A stretch of DNA of 64,000 nucleotides from Odiellus spinosus (lineage: Eukaryota > Arthropoda > Arachnida > Opiliones > Phalangiidae). The notes below the pieces were generated by a model that worked only from the letters and a program-made list of their open reading frames with translations, ran no database searches and had not been told where the DNA came from. This document shows, piece by piece, positions 52,001 to 63,514 of the stretch. Position 1 is the first letter of the stretch. The number at the start of each line of letters is the position of its first letter. The translations under genes and the position numbers were made by a program. The DNA is taken from the NCBI GenBank assembly GCA_963920705.1, contig OY987227.1:23399434-23463433 (forward strand), read 5' to 3'.

Positions 52001-53270
52001 CATGTTATAATTAATAGCAAACTAACGAGTTAAACCTTTGATGAGTTTTAGTAATTTTTTTATTCATATTTTAACTCTTCCAATCGATTAAAAATAACAC
52101 GTTACTTGACTTCATTATCTGATCTCATTCCGCTTTGTTTACATTTAGCACACGTGTCAAAATTCATTATTTTAGCGAATGTAACGAAAATAGGTTCATT
52201 TCAAATTGTAAAAATATAGCCCTTGGTCCTTGATATGAAACCCGAATTCCTACTTTAATACTTTTGGTGTTGAGGGTTAAAAGGTTTAAAAATCTATATA
52301 AAGAAGCTAAAGAGGTGGCAACGGGCGAATTTCGCCGTCAATGAAACGACGTTATCAATAGAACTTTCAACCAACCATCCGTTTTCCACAAATTTCTGTT
52401 TATTTACGCCAAGTTCGTTCGATTTTTCTCTAAAAGTCTTAAAAAGCCGAGTTAGAAATTCGAATCCGATGACCGTAAATAAATTTCTCCTCTATATCGA
52501 TGTCCATTGATAGAAAATTTTGAAACGAATAGGGGGTTTCGATCGGCAGCGGCGGGTTAATCTCGTGGCCCAGTTCGAAACACCTTTCCTACTTAAAGGG
52601 TCAAAATCTGTGTGGTTCTTTTCAAGAAGTTGGCTCTCCTAACTAAATCATAACCAAAGAGGTAGCCTCGCGAGCAATGAAACCTTAAACTGAATCTGAC
52701 TTTAATAGCGTATAGCTTCCGATGTGATAAAGTGGCCATATCCATTGAAATGTTCGTGTTTACACTAGGAATGCCTTCGCGTAAGGCCCCGTCGAACCAA
52801 TGATCGGATATATTTACAAATTTGGGGAAAAGGGGCTATACGAGGTAAACGGGAAGTCACCATCCGATACAAAAAAAGAAATGTTGCCTTTATATTCCAC
52901 TCTTCGCGGCGGAACTAAAAGGTGTTATTAGATTTTACCAGGAAGCCATATATAAATAGAGAAGGGATATTTGACAATAAATTGCCCAAGTAAGAGCGTT
53001 GGCTCTCTTGAATTTACGTTTTGATGACGTTGCTGAAAGACATACAGAGCTACAGATAAGAAGACTGCAGCCTCCAATTCCGAAGTTAAATATGATTTTG
53101 GTGAGGGATTTTAACTTGTTCAAATGGTTATTATATATATTTAAAGGTTGGTGACGTAGGCTTTAACATCTAAGAAACAAGTGAAGATAGGAAGTCAATT
53201 AAAAATAAAAACTCCCAAAAAACGAATTGTCAACAAATGTCCTGCAAGTGTGAAACGCATGTCGATATAA
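49041..53270. other. Gene-free stretch
   Basis: Low-complexity CGTAATCAC/GTAATCGC motifs cluster at 51690-51960 and TTAATCGG-like motifs at 50100-50480. No gene recognised. Confidence 0.5.
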
Positions 53271-53277
53271 ATCAGAG

Positions 53278-53613
53278 CAGAAGCCGATGAAACCCTCCTT
53301 TGAAGTCTACTACTCCAATGTTCCATATAGCGCTCCTCTCTGTATGGGTAAAATTCCCAATTTTACGAGATCGGAGGGGTCCTACTTCATACCCCCTGTC
53401 TACGGAAAATTGGAAATTCTCTCTCTCCACAAACGACGACGTTTTTGGACGAACTCCAAGGCTGCTAGAGATAATAGCTCGACAAACTTCCGCTTCGAAA
53501 ACATCTACCGTTAGGAGGCGTACGAATCGCGGTTTTTGAAACTAACCCATACAGAGAGGGGTAGACAAGACCAGGGAGTAATAGACTTCAAAGGAGGGTT
53601 TCATCGGCTTCTG
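53278..53613 (+). mobile_element. 337-bp element, copy 7
   Basis: Perfect target duplication ATCAGAG at 53271-53277 and 53614-53620. Subfamily with GATCGGAGGGG. Confidence 0.95.
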
Positions 53614-54215
53614 ATCAGAGCTATAGAGCGGGAAAAGTGGCTTTTTTCCTATGGGAAATTAACGAGTCACTGACCAATAATCATGTTGGAAACTAATCGG
53701 GATAGAATGACGACGCGTTCAAGTACCATTTCTTAATATATATTTTAATCGCGGCCAGATGTTAAGTAACATCGTCTGTACGTATAGCTAACACAGCCAA
53801 AAATAATTTCTTATTCGTCTTCGAGGGAATTTTTATTCAATCGAACAGCACCTGCGCTCAAATTTGAAACAAAACGTCATCTAAGCTTACAGATTGGAAA
53901 CATTTTAAAAATTCAGGCTATATCATTAATATAAATTGATTGACAGTAGCCCACCTTGCGTAGTCGGGACCCCGCCCCTCGATTTAATTTAAGTTTAAAT
54001 GAATATGAGAAGTACGTGAAAAAATGCTCATCAACGAGGTATACGTGAGCAACTTCAATCTACTCAATCTCAAATTGCTTATCTTGCTCTTTTCAAAAAA
54101 TATGTCATTAATAATTACACGTTATCGACCTGCATCGGCTAAACTAAAATTACTTTAGTATATATATAATAAATTCTCTATGAATAATTTTATAAATTTT
54201 GATTTCTCGTTAAAA

Positions 54216-54706
54216 CAGGGTGACCACTGAAAATTTAAAAATCCCATATAGGAAATATAGGAAATTTCTTTGCGAAATATAGGAAAATATAGGAAGAATT
54301 TTATGTAAAATATTGGATAAAATAGGAAGAAATAAGTGTAAAATATATGATAAAATAGGAAAATAATTAATTAAAAGTAGGAACCATTAATTAATTAAAA
54401 GTAGGAACCATGTTTATTATTGCGTCACAACTCTCGCCACCGGTTTAAATATGGATATTAATATGATCCAATTGCTTAAATAATATGGAATTTTACAGAC
54501 TATTTTAACTGGAAAATGTACAGTTAAGCTAAAATAATCTTATACAGCCACAGCTGACAGTATGATTTGTAACTTTATACCCTTAACTAGAGATTTTGAG
54601 TAGAAATATAGGAGATTATAGAAATTGCCATTAAATTATAGGAGAAAATAGGAAGGAGGTGAAAATATAGGATAAAATAGGAAATATAGGAAAAGTGGTC
54701 ACTCTG
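54216..54706. mobile_element. hAT-like non-autonomous element, 491 bp
   Basis: Ends CAGGGTGACCACT and AGTGGTCACTCTG are inverted. Flanks CGTTAAAA and CGTTAATA agree in 7 of 8 bases, and an 8-bp duplication with CAGGG-type ends is the hAT pattern. Clusters of ATATAGGAAA motifs lie just inside both ends, which are typical sites for subterminal transposase binding (inference). Confidence 0.75.
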
Positions 54707-55330
54707 CGTTAATAACACCCTTCAGTCAACCTTTTAAAATTATTTTAAACACCAAAAACGTATTAAATAATTGTCAATAAATTCTGAGACTAAAGGTTTT
54801 CAAGAAAGCTAAACCTCCCCTTTTACAGGGGGTGGTTATGAACGCGAGTTTCGGTTGCATAACCGCTATTTAAAATTATCAATTCATGCAGATGCCTCTG
54901 CTATTCCCGACCCCTTGACGCCTAAAATTCGATCTTAGTATTCGATTTGGCGAGGCGTCGAGAAATTTCGTATAAGCAATGAAATTGACATTCAAACATT
55001 TTCGAGTAAACTTAATTATTCATTGGGCCTTGGCGGCAAAATGTGTACGAATAACTAATATTTCACGCCAATTCGCTAATATATTCTAAGTTGTCTAAAA
55101 TACATCGTTTTACTCTAAGAAATTCAGTAACACCCTCCTAGCCAAAGTTGAAAGTAAGGCGAACCAGACGCCGCCGCGTGAAAGCACGCGATATTTTGGC
55201 GGCAACGACAAACGAAAGTCAATATGCAAATGAGATGCCTTTCCGAGGCGCGAAAAAAAAAAGACGGAAAGGAAAAATACCCGGATAAAGTTTTCTTATT
55301 TACCAAAATGCCATTTGATTATAATATTAG

Positions 55331-55756
55331 CAGAGGTATATAATAGCCCCCTTCGGGGGGAAGTATGAAAGCCCCTATACTACCAATGCTAAAAATCGCG
55401 AACAACAAGAGCCCGATGCTGACTATCTAGGCCACTGGCTCGCGCTGGACTTCTCAATGTCGCTACTCTAGTAAATGGTCTTTGTATAAACAAGACGGCT
55501 CGATTTGTGTTTAGAACTTCCTGTCTCAGGAGCCAGGCTGTCTGTTAAATTGGAGTCGAAGCCTCGAAGGTTGACTTCAGCTCGCAAGTTCCGGAAGTGT
55601 GCGTAGGGAAAATGTAGTGAGGTTCAAAATGGTGTAACTATTTTTTGGGAGTAAAGCGGTGTGTCGACCCGCCGCGATTTACGCCGGGCACTAGTTGTTC
55701 GTCGATTTTGCCTACCTTTCATACTTCCCCCCGAAGGGGGTTATTATATACCTCTG
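55331..55756. mobile_element. Inverted-repeat element, 426 bp, 7-bp target duplication
   Basis: Ends CAGAGGTATATAATAGCCCC and its near-perfect complement, followed by an inner CCCCTTCGGGGGG hairpin and AAGTATGAAAG on both sides. Flanks ATATTAG at 55324-55330 and 55757-55763 are identical. Confidence 0.9.
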
Positions 55757-56820
55757 ATATTAGTTATAATCTTGAAAGGAATCTAAATTTGCATAATTCC
55801 TATTGTAATACCGATTTTTGTAATGGGAAAAGTTTCTTTTAACGTGTCGGGTTTTTCCAAGCGCCCCCGACAAAAACATGGTGAAAAAAAAGGTTCTACT
55901 TGAGAATCAAAATGAAATAACTCACCAATTAACGGCATCATCCATAACCTTGGAACCAGCATTTATCTTTTAGTAAAAGCCGCCTTGCACAGAGAGTTTA
56001 TCAAATAAGTTCATCAAGCATCGAGTCCTGTACTTATGTATATGATAATGAACGGAATTTGACCTTTGACCAGATGACAGAATATGCAGGTCCTGTTAAA
56101 AGAATCAATGTATAACAACTTAATTCACTTTATAAAAATAACAAAATAACTTAAAAATTCTTATTACAATTTATTAATATTGTAATTTTTGTAAAAATTA
56201 GTTCAATATTAAATGAGTAATTCGGAAAAGATGGGATTATTTGATATTTTGTTTGCAAATTGTCAACTTTCGAGATATTATATTTTTGCGTTACTCGGTA
56301 AACTTCAACTTCGCCCTCTTTCTTTTGAGTTTTTCTTGGAAAGTAAAAAAAAAAAAGGGCGATTAGTTTATTACTTTCGAGAAGTAAAATAAGGTATATA
56401 ATTATTTTCTTTTTATTCGTGTCAGAAATATCTAACGAGAAAGGGGTACAGGAGGGCAGGGATGACGTAACCGCCCTTTACCTAGATCACCATCTATCCC
56501 TTTCGCTCGTTACGCTATCACCTCTATTTTGGTAAAAGTTACTCTCGCGTCATTCATTCCGGCACGCGGCTATATATAAAGATTTTTCAAATATTGGACG
56601 AAGAAAAATTGAGCGCCCGAAAACTCATTAATCATGGTGAGAAGTCTAGCACCCGAATTTTTTTCTGACTATTGGGCGATAGTTTTTCGTCATCAATATA
56701 TAGGGAATAAGATGGTTACACTCGTATCATAGCCACACTTCTTATTGAAGATGGTAGCGCAAGCAAGTATATCATACCTCAAGTTTACAACAAACCATAT
56801 TATGATTGATACGTCGTTCA

Positions 56821-57422
56821 GAGCTTTCGCCCGAGGGGCTAACCACTGTGTAAAAATTTGTACACCTGACTTCAGACTTCACCGAGATTCTCGGGACGTC
56901 GCACGAGATTCTCAGGACGTCGCACGAGATTCTCGGGACGTCGCACGAGATTCTCGGGACGTCGCACGAGATTCTCATGCAGGACGTCGCACGAGATTCT
57001 TAGGACGTCGCACGAGATTCTTAGGACGTCGCACGAGATTCTCATGCAGGACGTCGCACGAGATTCTCAGGATGTCGCACAAGATTCTCATGCAGGACGT
57101 CGCACGAGATTCTCATGCAGGACGTCGCACGAGATTCTCATGCAGGACGTCGCACGAGATTCTCATGCAGGACGTCGCACGAGATTCTCATGCAGGACGT
57201 CGCACGAGATTCTCATGCAGGACGTCGCACGAGATTCTCATGCAGGACGTCGCACGAGATTCTCATGCAGGACGTCGCACGAGATTCTCATGCAGGACGT
57301 CGCACGAGATTCTCAGGATGTCGCACAAGATTTCGAAAGACTTCACCTGTTTACAGATGACATTTTGCGACTTCACTTGGGACTTCAAAAATTTTGTTAG
57401 CCCCTCGCTTTCGCCCGAGGAG
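56821..57422. mobile_element. Fold-back element with a 21/25-bp minisatellite core
   Basis: CGAGGGGCTAACCACT at the left pairs with GTTAGCCCCTCGCTTTCGCC at the right; AAATTTGTACACCTGACTTC follows the left arm. The core (56886-57330) alternates 21-bp units GACGTCGCACGAGATTCTCGG-like and 25-bp units with an added ATGCAG. Open frames of up to 239 codons run through it because the unit has no stop in any plus frame; translation is a cyclic RTRFSCRTSHEILMQDVARD pattern with no known domain. Confidence 0.7.
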
Positions 57423-58224
57423 AGAGGAACCTTCGATTATCGTTATAACCTTTATCGCTATTAACTTTCGATTAATGCTTTTCATCTTCAAATCGATTTA
57501 CACAATATAAGAGCCGCAGCTCATGCTGGGGGTGTGGCTAAAAAGGGGAGTCACCTTGATGGGAAACCAGGGAGTGATGCCGCGGGTTAAACATTCAAAA
57601 GCGTAGGTGAACGCTAATAATTTAGAAGGTAGACCACCTTAGACTACAACTATAGTTTAATTGTAGAAACGCACGCGCTCTATTTCGTTAATCGTTATTT
57701 ATAAACGAAAATAATTGTCGAGTTTATTAGAAATCGCAGCTGTTGCAATTCAGCGTGGATTATGGCGCCATATACGCTATCATGGATTTCTTATTGCTAC
57801 CGGTTATTCATAGTTTTGTGTGCAGACTCTGAAATTAAAATCAAAAGCTCTTCCATTTTTAGGTCCTTCAAAAAACATGTTTAGCCTCAAATATATTACC
57901 CAAATATGATGGAAAAAATTACCTAGAAACACTTAAAAGGTAAAATGTACGGGGTTCTTTCAAAGCAAAACAGAATACTAACTTCAATTTTATGTAAGCT
58001 GATTTTTATAAGTGACAAGTAAATGTATCGGCTGGGCTTGAATCGAAGCTAACACGAAAACACACTTTACGAGCTTCCATCAGACCTTTGGTTGTTTACG
58101 CATTTTTGTTAAAGAGTAAAGCGACGAAATAAAGCTTTGCCAGTCGCTTGTCAAGACGTAAAATTAAAATATCAGTACGCCTAATATTATTAGTAAAAAT
58201 ATTATTAAATATTAATTATATTAG

Positions 58225-61200
58225 ATGGAAACTTGCAAAAATCAAACATTGAAGGTCGCCGCTTTGGATGTAACTATTTTTTGGTTAAAGTGATCTTGTC
58301 ACCATTTTTTTTCGATCGAAAATTATAGCTGTTTTATACTCTATAGGTACGGTCACACTAGCGTTTCTTAATCGATTTGAAAGGGTAAAATCAAACCGAT
58401 ATTCAAATCGCCAGGAATCGTTTTAAGCGTCACGTGTTCACGCATTATCTTTATAAATCGATTTATTGTAGTTTCAACTATCGGTTGTTGAGACCGAATC
58501 GGTACGAAACTGGTTCTCGAAGCAGTTTCGAGATATTGAATCAAATCGATTCGAGAAAAGACGGTTTCCCATTCACACGACTCTAGCGAAACATTTTGAA
58601 ACGGTTTAAATCCATTTCAAGGCCTAGTATGAACGCAGCTTTTATGAATCGTCTTTTGAGTTAGCATAAAAACAGAAGCCGATGAAACCCTCCTTTGAAG
58701 TCTATTACTCCCGGGTCTTGTCTACCCCTCTCTGTATGGGTTAGTTTCAAAAAGCGCGATTCGTACGCCTCCTAACGGTAGGTATTTTCGGAGCGGGAGT
58801 TCGTCGAGCGAATATCTCTAGCAGCCTTGGAGTTCGCCCAAAAAACGTCGTCATTTGTGGAGAGAGAGAATTTCCAATTTTCCGTATACAGGGGGTATGA
58901 AGTAGGACCCCTCCGATCTCGTAAAATTGGGAATTTTACCCATACAGAGAGGAGCGCTATATGGAACATTAGAGTAGTAGACTTCAAAGGAGGGTTTCAT
59001 TGGCATAAAAACTAGATTGACAATTGCGAAAATGTGGCGTGTACGAATAACTTATGGCGTCAGTCTTTATTGGGGTCAGATTGAGATTATATATACCCAT
59101 GGCACAAGAATCAACTGTTGCTGGGACCACAACTGATGACGTTGAAACCCAGTTATTTTTTGGTTTATAAAAATATATATATTTTTTATCGGTTAATGGT
59201 AATTATTTAGGTCATATGTATATAGTTAAAATCCATTCGGAACGCGTAAGAAATTGGTGATATCGTCTAAGAAATATTAGATAATCACGAGCTCGTTAAT
59301 TGTTAGCACTCGGGATTTCATTTAAAGAAAATTGGTGATAATAAATGGATGGGTGTCGATGGAAGAGACTTCGAGATACTTCGAGTTCTATCGGACAAAA
59401 TGGTCTTTCGGTAATTAAACATATTGTAAGTGCACTTAAAATACCCGAAATATCATCAATTATCATTTATATATTAGATACGAATTGGTTTCTCCTACCG
59501 ACAAACAATGGGGTTCTTGCGACAATCGTGGAAACTGTACCGGAATTATCGGAATGCTAGCTAGACGGGTACACTATCGCGCGACCTTTAACCCTTAATT
59601 ATTCTAAAGAATAGTTTAATAACACGAAACATTAACCAATCAATACAGGAAGCGGATATGGGCATCTCTTCACTGAGTCCCACAGCAGCCAGAGCAAAAT
59701 ACGTGGATTTCTCGACCTCTTATTGTCAAGACGAAGTAACCTTCGTCACCAGGAAACCAGAAACGCGTCTCCTCAAAAGCGTATTCTTCACTAAGCCCTT
59801 CGAATCTCAAGTAACAACTCGATGATCAGTCATAATTTTTAATCCATAATATTGCCTCGAGATTATTTATAACAGGTGTGGATCTCAGTCGTCTATTTCC
59901 TGACTGTTTTCATGGCGATGACCAAAATACTAGAATTTTTGAATATTTTGCAACCAAAGTTGTTCAGAGTGAAACATCTAATTGCCATATTACTGCGACA
60001 AGGTAAAGAATAATTTCAGAATACGTAAAACAAAGCTAAAATTTGATAAGTGTTGTTGTTAAAACGCAGACGCTTCGTTGAAAATGGCGACTAGAGAATC
60101 GCGAAGCCTAATCATCGTAGCGTCGTTGGTACTTTTGGTCGGTTGCGCTGACAAAATGTACGAGTGTGTCTTAACTTCCGAGACAAGTTTGACCTCAACC
60201 TCTCGACCATTGGATAAATTGGAAGACATACTAGACGCCATTAAAAAACAAGGTTACAACATAGGGGCCATCCATGGAAGCTCTACTTATTACCAAGTTA
60301 TGGTCAGTTAGACAGGCTCAACAAAGCTATTCATTTTTTCACCTTTTGAATATTTGCAATCAGTAGAATTCGGACCTGGAATATTTGAAAATATTCGCCA
60401 ACTCCATTAGGAAGAAAGGTTCCGAGACGCATGGAACTGCCAAGGAAGGGTTGATCAAGACCTTAAACGAAAAGTACGCTACCATCGGATCCAAGACGGG
60501 TCTACGGAAACACGCCTTGGCCGCGGGCATGGATCTATCCAAATTACATTTCGCCAGCGATTACCTATTCTTGGATCAATTCGCGATGGCTTACGGAAGA
60601 GACTTTCGCTTCAAAGACGCTCTCAACAAATGGTAAAGTATTTACAGCGTAATTAACTTTAAATACGATGAATGATTAGCGTGCTCTTCCGCAAATATGG
60701 TAGAAATGACCATAAGTAAATTATAAGCACTAAGTAGCCAGATTTGAATGGGATCAAAAAGGAACGTGAATGTCCGGTAAAAACAGTACTCTTGTATCAT
60801 TTAAACTCGATAGTAAAACTATTACTCCTGCCCAGAATACACTTCCCATAATAAAGACAGCCCATCTAACGAACCAAACGAAAATTAAGAAACTTTCTCT
60901 AGCTCCACACATGGGCAAAGAAACGATAAATCTTCTCTGTTTGAGGGAATAAAATTCTTGGTCCACCAAACAAACAGCCTTTGTACATATGACGTCACTT
61001 TGCTCCCAAAACGCCATAGCTTTGTGTGTACAAAATAGTAGACTCTAGAGTCATGTCCTGGATTCATCGTTTTTTGGCCCATGCGTGATGGCGGTTGTTC
61101 GTCCGGCTATCCCCCTTCCATCTGTTTTTCCCTTAAATGCCTAGGATTTCTTCTGCCTGTCACATGTTTGTTTCACTGGAAGTGCACTTCCATGGGCTCA

Positions 61201-61653
61201 CCTTCTGAGCTCCCCCTTTGGGTAGCAAGGCAAGAGAAAGCCTGGAGGGTGAGTTTGTTTCCAGGGTGACAGGCAGAAGTAAACCTAGGCTTTTAAAGGG
61301 TGAATGCAACCTAGCCTATGCAAGAAAAATTGGAGATCACGCCTCATTTGGCTACTTTTTAAAATCTACTCACAAAATAACCAATTTTTATAATGATATC
61401 TTTTTTGAATAATAGTTTGGTAGTGTTGGCTGGTTTGGATCTGATGACCAAATGGGAGATGAAAATCAATTGGCGGATGAACAAAGAGATTGTGTCGGAC
61501 AGACCCAATGAGAAATATATCGATTTTAACGATTTGAAACTGGTCCTATTTGGTTTCGTCATTGGATACGCCATTGCATCGACAGTTTTAATTGTCGAAA
61601 TAACCATTTGGCGGGTTTCTAAAATGTATTTCATGATCCGTGAAGCGAAATAA
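58225..61653 (+). CDS. Ionotropic receptor (iGluR/IR-type ligand-gated channel), gene A, eight exons
   Basis: Seen: exons 58225-58269, 59307-59410, 59478-59568, 59649-59810, 59876-60002, 60070-60302, 60367-60632 and 61416-61653 all have GT-AG borders and compatible phases, giving 421 residues ending in TAA. Order: S1 start LKVAALD (residues 9-15), GRDFEIL, DKQWG, then EADMGISSLSPTAAR and VDFS (81-102); M1 about 135-156; short pore stretch; M3 about 189-211; S2 with GSST (246-249); M4 about 383-407. Known: this is the glutamate-receptor channel layout. R95 and T249 match the residues that hold the ligand carboxyl and S2 contact; the usual acidic residue after the YA(F) strand is serine (S296), so glutamate is probably not the ligand. 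The SYTANLAAF gate motif is not kept. No amino-terminal domain and no signal peptide are seen; the ATG directly follows a possible acceptor AG, so an upstream exon may exist. Likely a plasma-membrane chemosensory subunit (inference). Gene B lies 1.9 kb downstream. Confidence 0.9.
58346..58639. mobile_element. Candidate inverted-repeat element in intron 1 of gene A
   Basis: GGTACGGTCACACTAGCG at the left and CCTAGTATGAACGCAGC at the right are roughly inverted, with GAAACGGTTTAAA near the right end. Related GTGTGAACGCA motifs occur at about 36180 and 28565. No target duplication resolved. Confidence 0.5.
58673..59004 (-). mobile_element. 337-bp element, copy 8, missing its last five bases, in intron 1 of gene A
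   Basis: Left end intact; the right end stops before the final TTCTG and runs straight into the target duplication ATAAAAA (58666-58672 and 59005-59011). It lies in reverse orientation inside the first intron of the receptor gene. Confidence 0.93.
60633..61415 (+). other. Intron 7 of gene A, containing an inverted-repeat element
   Basis: Donor GTAAAG at 60633 and acceptor AATAG at 61411-61415. The exon borders join a split TG|T codon. Positions 61128-61300 are a short inverted-repeat element related to the one at 19850-20143. Other gene A introns are only 64-80 bp. Confidence 0.75.
61128..61300 (+). mobile_element. Inverted-repeat element with CTTCTGCCTGTC ends, in intron 7 of gene A
   Basis: CCCTTAAATGCCTAGGATTT...CTTCTGCCTGTCAC at the left pairs with GTGACAGGCAGAAG...CCTAGGCTTTTAAAGGG at the right. 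Body shared with 19850-20143 in the other orientation. Confidence 0.75.
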
Positions 61654-62829
61654 ACTCGATCGATATGGATTTCTAACCTTTCAACATAAAATGCCGTACT
61701 TATTATTATTCAGAGAATGCGCCAGCGAATGTGGGTCTTTTCCAAGTTTCGGGCATGGCCAATTGGCAACTGGATTTGGTTTTTTGAAAATGGCTTACTT
61801 TTCAGATTTATTTTCTAATACTTTCAGATATTTTTCAAACTTGGATTTTCATTAAGTTCCAAGCTTTATTTTAAGACTAACTTCATAATTTTACACCGAT
61901 TAGTTGGCCCACAATATATTATATAAAAAATGTCTTTTCTTTAATTATAATCGCAATCTGACAGTATTCAGAGTTTCTTATTTCAAAACAGCTGATTTTA
62001 TTCACTCCCAAATATTTAAGAAAAAACATAACAGAGGATTTTCTCCCATTGACCCTTAACATTAAATTTGGCTTAATTATTTTTCAGGTAAAACGTGTAT
62101 TGAACTGTTTATATTAGTATAATGGAATTAACTTTTTGTTTTCTTAAAGCCCGAATTGTCACGACTCGTACTACAACAGATCGTTAAAAATACTCGCCGG
62201 TTTATCAGAATGGAGATATTAAAGGGGCTATCTGCGTTTTTTGGAAGCCCCTTTACAGTCGCCTTGTTTTCTAGCTTATTACATGACGTTGACCGTAACA
62301 AATTGAAGTCAAAGATAGGTTGGGCGCAAAAGGGATGAGGACTTTAAAGGGGCAAAAGAGCAGATAGGGCTTTTATTCGTAGTACTTTTTTTTAAGGAAA
62401 ACCTTATAATTTTATTGATGATTCCCTTAAGAGACCACTTGTTAGTGCTAAAACTCTTAAATACATAAGGGTTGGTTTCGGCCATTCGCAACCTAAATTA
62501 GGATTAAATACGGATAATTTTTAATCCGTATTATCTCCTTATTTCAGCATGCATAATCTAAAAAGAACGAATTGCCTCGACTAAAGTCGAGGTGTTATAA
62601 TAAAACATTATTTAAAAATTGTTTTATCAGGTTTTAAAGGTTGGTATTCGAGTATTCGTCAATTATAAATTTAATAAAATTAATTATCCAGACTTAGCGT
62701 CATTGCCCTTCGATACAACCTTTGGCTAAATGAAGATTGCCAAAACAATCTCATATTTTCAGTAACCGAAATTATCATATCTCGGGCTTTATTCAAACGA
62801 AAGTTATTTGTGAAAAGTTTTCGGAGTTG

Positions 62830-62867
<38 letters not shown>

Positions 62868-63514
62868 CCCTTTAAAGATTGTAATGGTATATCTACGAGC
62901 AAGACATACATTTATGTTAAATATAAACCTTTGGAAAACCTTCCTGAACACGCGATAATAATTGGAAATAATATTATACTTAATATTAGTATAATTAAAG
63001 TGACTCTGTCACCCGAGTTTTATTTTTTTTTCTCTGAAATTTTAAGCAAAAATGGTAAGGTTACGATGACGTAACGCCTACTGTGTCCTTTCCTTTACAT
63101 CTTTAGACTAACTCGCGTCGAAAACCAACGGGATAAAACATACTCTCGCCTTTAACAAACGATAAACACGCCATTATTGGTCATTTTAATTATATTGGAG
63201 CTCGAGTCACGTGATTGACAACGATACCCAAAACTACAAAAAGTTTGAGAACGACGATTTTCTTATTATCTAGAACAGGAAATGCTACTCAATTTCCATA
63301 CGGTTTTCGTGAGAAATCTGTGGCAAGATCACTTCAAAATTGATTTCTAACAGAATGAGACAGTTCGTGAAAATAGTTTGGTCGTTTTGTTTGAAGAAGT
63401 AATGACTAACGATTGTACTAGCGGTTTCTAGAAAGTCTTACACAAATGGCGTGACTTCCAGACATTGAAGTCGTGGACGTAGAATAGAATGTCAGTGTTA
63501 TAAGAAAGAATCCG
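61654..63514. other. Spacer between receptor genes A and B
   Basis: Holds the 3' region of gene A, a poly(T) run and the 5' region of gene B. A bare AATAAA overlaps the gene A stop codon. Upstream of B, AAAGTGACTCTGTCACC (62998-63014) resembles AAAGTGATCTTGTCACC in intron 1 of gene A (58290-58306). No extra receptor exon was found here. Confidence 0.5.
62833..62862. repeat. Poly(T) run of 30
   Basis: Uninterrupted T run between genes A and B; on the minus strand it could be the poly(A) tail of a retroposed copy, but no body is recognised. Confidence 0.9.

Larger units (their letters stand above)
58270..59306 (+). other. Intron 1 of gene A, enlarged by two transposable elements
   Basis: GTAACT donor and TTAG acceptor. 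It holds a roughly 294-bp inverted-repeat element (58346-58639) and, 33 bases further, copy 8 of the 337-bp element (58673-59004). Together they account for most of the size difference from the 281-bp first intron of gene B. Confidence 0.8.

Noticed and set aside
3119-57330. CRISPR arrays
   Set aside because: The periodic repeats are contiguous tandem units without unique spacers, in a eukaryotic genome.
56745-57464. 239-codon open frame rich in RTRFSCRTSHEI
   Set aside because: It is the 21/25-bp minisatellite read through; a stop-free unit stays open in all plus frames. No start context or domain supports a gene.
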